Part shown: piece after piece, positions 43,314-46,767 of the stretch
How positions within the stretch are numbered: position 1 is the first letter of the stretch
Layout of the letters: every line of letters begins with the position of its first letter
Source of the DNA: Opitutaceae bacterium
Lineage (GTDB): Bacteria; Verrucomicrobiota; Verrucomicrobiia; Opitutales; Opitutaceae
NCBI GenBank assembly: GCA_003140665.1
Contig: PLKS01000060.1
Location: forward strand, 21,775 to 68,541
Reading direction: 5' to 3'
Length of the DNA: 46,767 nt
Program-made: the position numbers and the translations under genes
The notes under the pieces: generated by a model
The model's input: the letters and a program-made list of their open reading frames with translations, nothing else
Told to the model about the DNA's origin: nothing
Database searches by the model: none

Positions 43314-44650
43314 GCGCGTAGACCCCCGCTTTCCTGCTGCCGCATGGCCCGGACGGTTTCCCACGCAAGCGGAAGGAGCGCAAAGGCGAGGCCGATGGAG
43401 CCCGCCTTGAGGACGCCGCCCACGGTTCCGCCTCGCGAGGCCCAGAAAAGGGCCGACGCGGAGATCAGGAAGCCCGGCGTTGCGGCCCAGGCGAGCCGGT
43501 GAAGCCTGCCGACCCCGATCAGGTAGTAGATCAGGGGCTGAGCGGCCATCTGCAGGACGCACCATGCAGCGGTGAGCGCCGCGACCCGGTGCCCGGCAAA
43601 CACCGCCGACGGTCCGAGCCAGAGCCTCAGGACCGCCTGTGACTGCCACGCGAGGATGGCCACGCCGGCCGACAGGGCGAGGAAAGCGGCGGCCGTCCGC
43701 CAGAACGTGCGGATGACCCACGGATGATCGCCGCGCGCATGCGCCTCCGTGTAGGCGGGCCACACCGGGGTGAGCAGGATCACCTGCCCCTGCTGAAAGG
43801 GGCCGAACAACCGCATGAGCAGCGTGTATCCCGTCACGGCGGACGAGCCGGCCGCGAGCGATATGGCGAGCGCGGGGGCCGACTGGACAAGCGCGAGGCC
43901 AAACTGGGGAAAGGCGAAGAACAGGCTCGAGCGAAGGATGCTGCGGATCTCCGAGGCCGCCGCCAGCGGTGATGGCCTCATCCTCCACCCGAGGATTCGC
44001 AGCATGTGGACGAAAAGGCCGGCGCCCTGGATGCAGGGCACGAGCAGGCTCGCGGCGAGGAACCAAAGGAAGCCCCAGCGGCCGAACGCCGCGGCGGCAA
44101 CGAGCGCAAGGGAGAGCACGCTGCCCGCGGCGATCCATCCCGCGTGGATCCATCCGCGCTGGACGGCGGCGGCAAGCCGGGCCACCGCGTTGAAGGGCAG
44201 CCCGACGGCGACGGCCCCGATCGAGACCGCGAGGGCGCCGCCCGTCTCGGCGCGCAGGTCCGCATCGTGAATATGCAGGACATCCGGCCAGGGCACGATG
44301 AAGGCCGCTGGCAGGCCTGCCGCGAGCATGAGCAACCCGAGGATACCCAGGACGGCAGCGCCGGTCCAGAAGACGCGCTTTGCCGACTCCATGTCGTCGT
44401 TTCCGTAGGCTCGGGCCATGGCGTGCTGCATTCCCACTCCCAGGCCAAAGTCCACGAAGTTGAGGACGACGACGATGCTGAAGAGCGTGACCCAGAATCC
44501 GTACGCCTCGGTCCCCAGGTAATGGAGGGCCAGAGGGACCTGCACGAGCGCGCAGGCCCCCGAGATGCATTTCGCCCCGACCGACGCGGCCACGGTGAGC
44601 CGTATCGCCCGGTCACGGCGAACGACGTTGTGTGGATGGGGAACGGACAC
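43310..44650 (-). CDS. Polysaccharide flippase (MATE/Wzx-like)
   Basis: The 446-residue protein has about 12-14 membrane segments. It begins RDRAIRLTVAASVGAKCISGACALVQVPLALHYLGTEAYGFWVTLFS, a typical start for lipid-linked oligosaccharide flippases, and continues VDFGLGVGMQHAMARAYG. I use the GTG at 44650 as start, since no ATG lies near the first helix; longer frames up to 45328 are antisense to the GT4 gene. Its last codons overlap the GT9 start by four bases. It should move a lipid-linked glycan across the inner membrane. Confidence 0.82.
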   Translation of the reverse strand: MSVPHPHNVVRRDRAIRLTVAASVGAKCISGACALVQVPLALHYLGTEAYGFWVTLFSIVVVLNFVDFGLGVGMQHAMARAYGNDDMESAKRVFWTGAAVLGILGLLMLAAGLPAAFIVPWPDVLHIHDADLRAETGGALAVSIGAVAVGLPFNAVARLAAAVQRGWIHAGWIAAGSVLSLALVAAAAFGRWGFLWFLAASLLVPCIQGAGLFVHMLRILGWRMRPSPLAAASEIRSILRSSLFFAFPQFGLALVQSAPALAISLAAGSSAVTGYTLLMRLFGPFQQGQVILLTPVWPAYTEAHARGDHPWVIRTFWRTAAAFLALSAGVAILAWQSQAVLRLWLGPSAVFAGHRVAALTAAWCVLQMAAQPLIYYLIGVGRLHRLAWAATPGFLISASALFWASRGGTVGGVLKAGSIGLAFALLPLAWETVRAMRQQESGGLRA

Positions 44651-44741
44651 GCCGGACCACGGTGAAGCCGGCGGCCTTGAGTGACAACACTGCGCGTGGG
44701 GCGGGGGAATTTCGCTTGGCGAAAGCCACGGGGCGTCTGGA

Positions 44742-45857
44742 ATGGCGTCCATGCGCGTTAAGCTCGCCCTTTCGACGCTGTGCGAAAACCCCGGCAGGCG
44801 CACGGGGTTGAGCACCCTGTTCCCCGAATTCGTGGCGCACGCCCGGCGCACCCACCCGGATGTCTCGTGGATCGTGTTCGCCGGAAGGGACGCGCCCTGG
44901 CCGCACGACGACCCCGATGTGGAGGTGTGCCGGGATTTTCCATCAAATGAGCGGCCCCTTCGGCGCCTCATGGCGGACCATTTCGGGGTGGCGCCGGAGG
45001 CGCGCCGGCGCGGCGCGGCCGCGCTCCTGACAGTGGGATTCTTTCCGCTTCGGTCCGCCGCGCTTCCCGTCGCGATGCACGTGGTCGCCGTGGGCCCCGC
45101 GAAGGGGGGGGGCGCCATTCGGGCGGCGTACCGCCGATGGGCCATGGCCCGGGGCCTGGGTCGGGCGGTCCTGATCATCGCCAATTCCGCGTGGACGCGG
45201 TCGCGCCTCGCGGCCGCCCGGGCGCCCGTCATCGTGAGCCCCGAGGGACTGCAGCACGACCGGTTCAACCCGGTCGGTCCCCGGGGTGCGCCCGGGATTC
45301 CCGCGCGGTATCTCCTCTGGGCCTCCAATCTCTACCCCTACAAGCGCGCCGAACTGGCCCTCGCCGCATATGCGGGCCTTTCGCCGGCTCGTCGCGCGGA
45401 GCTTCCGCTGGTGGTCGCCGGGGGCGACTGGGGCGGCGGGCGCGTGCGGGCGCAGGCCGCCGCATGTCGGCTGGGGATAGGCGCCGATGTCCGGTTTCTC
45501 GGCTGGGTTGAGGACGGGGTCCTGCCGTCGCTTTACCGGGGCGCGCATGCGCACATCCTTTCCACCGCGCAGGAATCCTTTGGGCGCAGCGTTCTGGAGG
45601 CGATGGCCTGCGGGTGCCCAAGCGTCATCCAGGACCTTCCCGTTCTCAGGGAGGTGGCCGGCGATTGCGCGGTGTACTCCGACTACGCCACCCCCCGCGC
45701 TGCCACCGCCGCCCTGGAGCTGGTCTGCTCGGACGTCGCCTTCAGGGAGCGGCTGAGCGCCGCGGGGATCGAGCGGTCCCGGCAGTTCAGTTTCGAGCGG
45801 CTCGCCCGCGAGCGCGTCGGGGCCATCCTTGAGAGGCTGGGGAAGGCGGCCCCATGA
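44742..45857 (+). CDS. Glycosyltransferase family 4
   Basis: The 371-residue protein has a GT-B fold with the donor-site half conserved: [81 protein letters not shown]. The E-x7-E pattern (EsfgrsvlE) is intact. The N-terminal half is less conserved, as is usual for acceptor specificity. A second ATG at 44751 is equally possible. Its stop overlaps the exosortase start (ATGA), so surface-glycan synthesis and protein sorting are on one transcript. Confidence 0.88.
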   Translation: MASMRVKLALSTLCENPGRRTGLSTLFPEFVAHARRTHPDVSWIVFAGRDAPWPHDDPDVEVCRDFPSNERPLRRLMADHFGVAPEARRRGAAALLTVGFFPLRSAALPVAMHVVAVGPAKGGGAIRAAYRRWAMARGLGRAVLIIANSAWTRSRLAAARAPVIVSPEGLQHDRFNPVGPRGAPGIPARYLLWASNLYPYKRAELALAAYAGLSPARRAELPLVVAGGDWGGGRVRAQAAACRLGIGADVRFLGWVEDGVLPSLYRGAHAHILSTAQESFGRSVLEAMACGCPSVIQDLPVLREVAGDCAVYSDYATPRAATAALELVCSDVAFRERLSAAGIERSRQFSFERLARERVGAILERLGKAAP

Positions 45858-46767
45858 CGGCTGCATCAAACAGGCTCAGGGCGGCGCCCGCCGTCGCCTG
45901 CGGGTTGGCCGGCCTCGTAGTCTTCCAGTTCTGGGGAAATGCGACCCGGGGTTACATCGCCACCAACTCGCTCTTCCATTGGTGGTTTTACCAATGGGTG
46001 AATCCCGACTCCGAGACCGAGCACGCGTGGCTCATCCTTGCCCTGAGCGCCTTCCTGTTCTGGAAAAACCTCCGGCGCGAGGACGGCGGGGGTGGCTCCG
46101 AGGTGGGCAAGGCCGCTTCGGCGCTCCTTTGCGGCCTGCTGCTTCACGCGATCGGATACATCGCCCAGCAGCCGAGGATCTCGATCGTGGCGCTGCTCCT
46201 GTACGCCTGGGGGGTTCTCGCGCTTGCGGGCGGCGGGCGGTGGGGCAGGTCCGCCGCGTTTCCGATGGCCTTCATGGTGTTCGCAATCCCGGTCAACGCG
46301 CTCGATACTGTGGGCTTCTGGCTCAGGATGTGGGTGGTCGACGCCGGGGCGCGGATCGCGCACGCCGTTGGAATCGGCGTGATTCGCTCGGGCACGCAGC
46401 TTCTGGCGCCGGACGGCCGCTACCAGTACGACGTGGTCGCCGCCTGCTCGGGAATCCGGTCGCTGATGGCCCTCGCCGCCCTGTCGCTCTTCATCGGCTA
46501 CCTCTGGTTCCGGCCCGCCTGGCTGAGGGGGGCGATGCTTCTTCTGAGCCTCCCGCTGGTGTACCTGGGCAATGTCCTGCGCATCTCATCGATCATTGTC
46601 GCCGCGCAGTGGGGCGGGCAGGCCTGGGGCGACCGCGTCCACGACGTGATGGGATTCGGCGTCTTCATCATCGTTGTCGGGGGGATCGCCGCGGTCGCGG
46701 ACGCCATTGCGCGGGGCAATCCGCGCTGGACCGGCGAACCCGCGGGCCGGGCGCCCGCCGCTTCCGC
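45854..46767 (+). CDS. Exosortase (archaeosortase/exosortase family), 3' end outside window
   Basis: The visible 304 residues form about eight membrane helices with the proposed catalytic triad Cys 198 ([11 protein letters not shown]), Arg 243 (GNVLRISSI) and His 263 (RVHDVMGFG). Exosortases cut and reanchor proteins with a PEP-CTERM-type tail at the membrane, usually along with exopolysaccharide export. The gene starts in the stop of the GT4 gene. An extra C-terminal domain, such as EpsI, may follow beyond the window. None of the exported proteins in the window ends with an evident PEP-CTERM tail. Confidence 0.92.
   Translation, partial: MTAASNRLRAAPAVACGLAGLVVFQFWGNATRGYIATNSLFHWWFYQWVNPDSETEHAWLILALSAFLFWKNLRREDGGGGSEVGKAASALLCGLLLHAIGYIAQQPRISIVALLLYAWGVLALAGGGRWGRSAAFPMAFMVFAIPVNALDTVGFWLRMWVVDAGARIAHAVGIGVIRSGTQLLAPDGRYQYDVVAACSGIRSLMALAALSLFIGYLWFRPAWLRGAMLLLSLPLVYLGNVLRISSIIVAAQWGGQAWGDRVHDVMGFGVFIIVVGGIAAVADAIARGNPRWTGEPAGRAPAAS

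Overview
The window is GC-rich, densely coding DNA, almost certainly a bacterial chromosome. The gene content suggests a Verrucomicrobiota member, perhaps Opitutales-like: araBAD with a sodium/sugar symporter, secreted glycoside hydrolases, a RuBisCO-like protein, an exosortase, rodA next to rng, and few clear Shine-Dalgarno sites. The lineage is an inference from gene content; no rRNA gene or other marker is present to settle it.

Region 1 (1-5985) is the most unusual part. It holds the C-terminal part of a peptide-exporter-type ABC transporter, an HlyD-type adaptor, a convergent SAM-dependent methyltransferase, and a family of tiny lysine-rich peptides of 34-49 residues. The peptides share a leader ending KFKDLKSKK(D/N)PKGG, followed by short variable tails. 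A cytoplasmic SurA/parvulin-like protein lacking the usual first catalytic histidine follows, and a fourth intact peptide lies on the opposite strand. A fifth copy has lost its leader. The plus-strand copies share an upstream sequence cassette that ends at the start codon, and two peptides on opposite strands share the tail motif NPQPLPP. Together this looks like an uncharacterised double-glycine, RiPP-like peptide export system.

Region 2 (6104-23478) is mainly carbohydrate use. It has a secreted beta-helix/fibronectin protein, a DEAD-box helicase and araBAD on the minus strand. Divergent from araB are an SSS symporter, a secreted mutarotase and a secreted GH2 beta-galactosidase. YceH, a lipase lipoprotein, a DUF1905/YdeI protein and a CE2-like SGNH esterase follow. 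The set fits uptake and breakdown of arabinose- and galactose-containing plant polymers.

Region 3 (23530-28253) is a sulfur cluster: a RuBisCO-like protein overlapping a cupin, flanked by two Cys/Met-metabolism PLP enzymes (one cystathionine-gamma-synthase-like, one O-acetylhomoserine-sulfhydrylase-like) and a CoA-binding protein. The best reading is methionine salvage through methanethiol, as known in Rhodospirillum rubrum.

Region 4 (28282-37499) contains a DUF3574 protein, an O6-alkylguanine repair protein, a prolyl oligopeptidase, a small stress-type group (DUF1328, DUF3185, BON), an ECF-like sigma factor, and a histidine kinase/response regulator pair. A truncated receiver-domain relic then borders a lower-GC serine hydrolase gene.

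Region 5 (37688-46767) is envelope-related: rng, rodA, an O-antigen ligase-like protein, a GT9 glycosyltransferase and a flippase on the minus strand, the last four linked by 4-bp overlaps. Divergent from them are a GT4 glycosyltransferase and an exosortase cut by the window end. No tRNA, rRNA, CRISPR array or intact transposase was seen.
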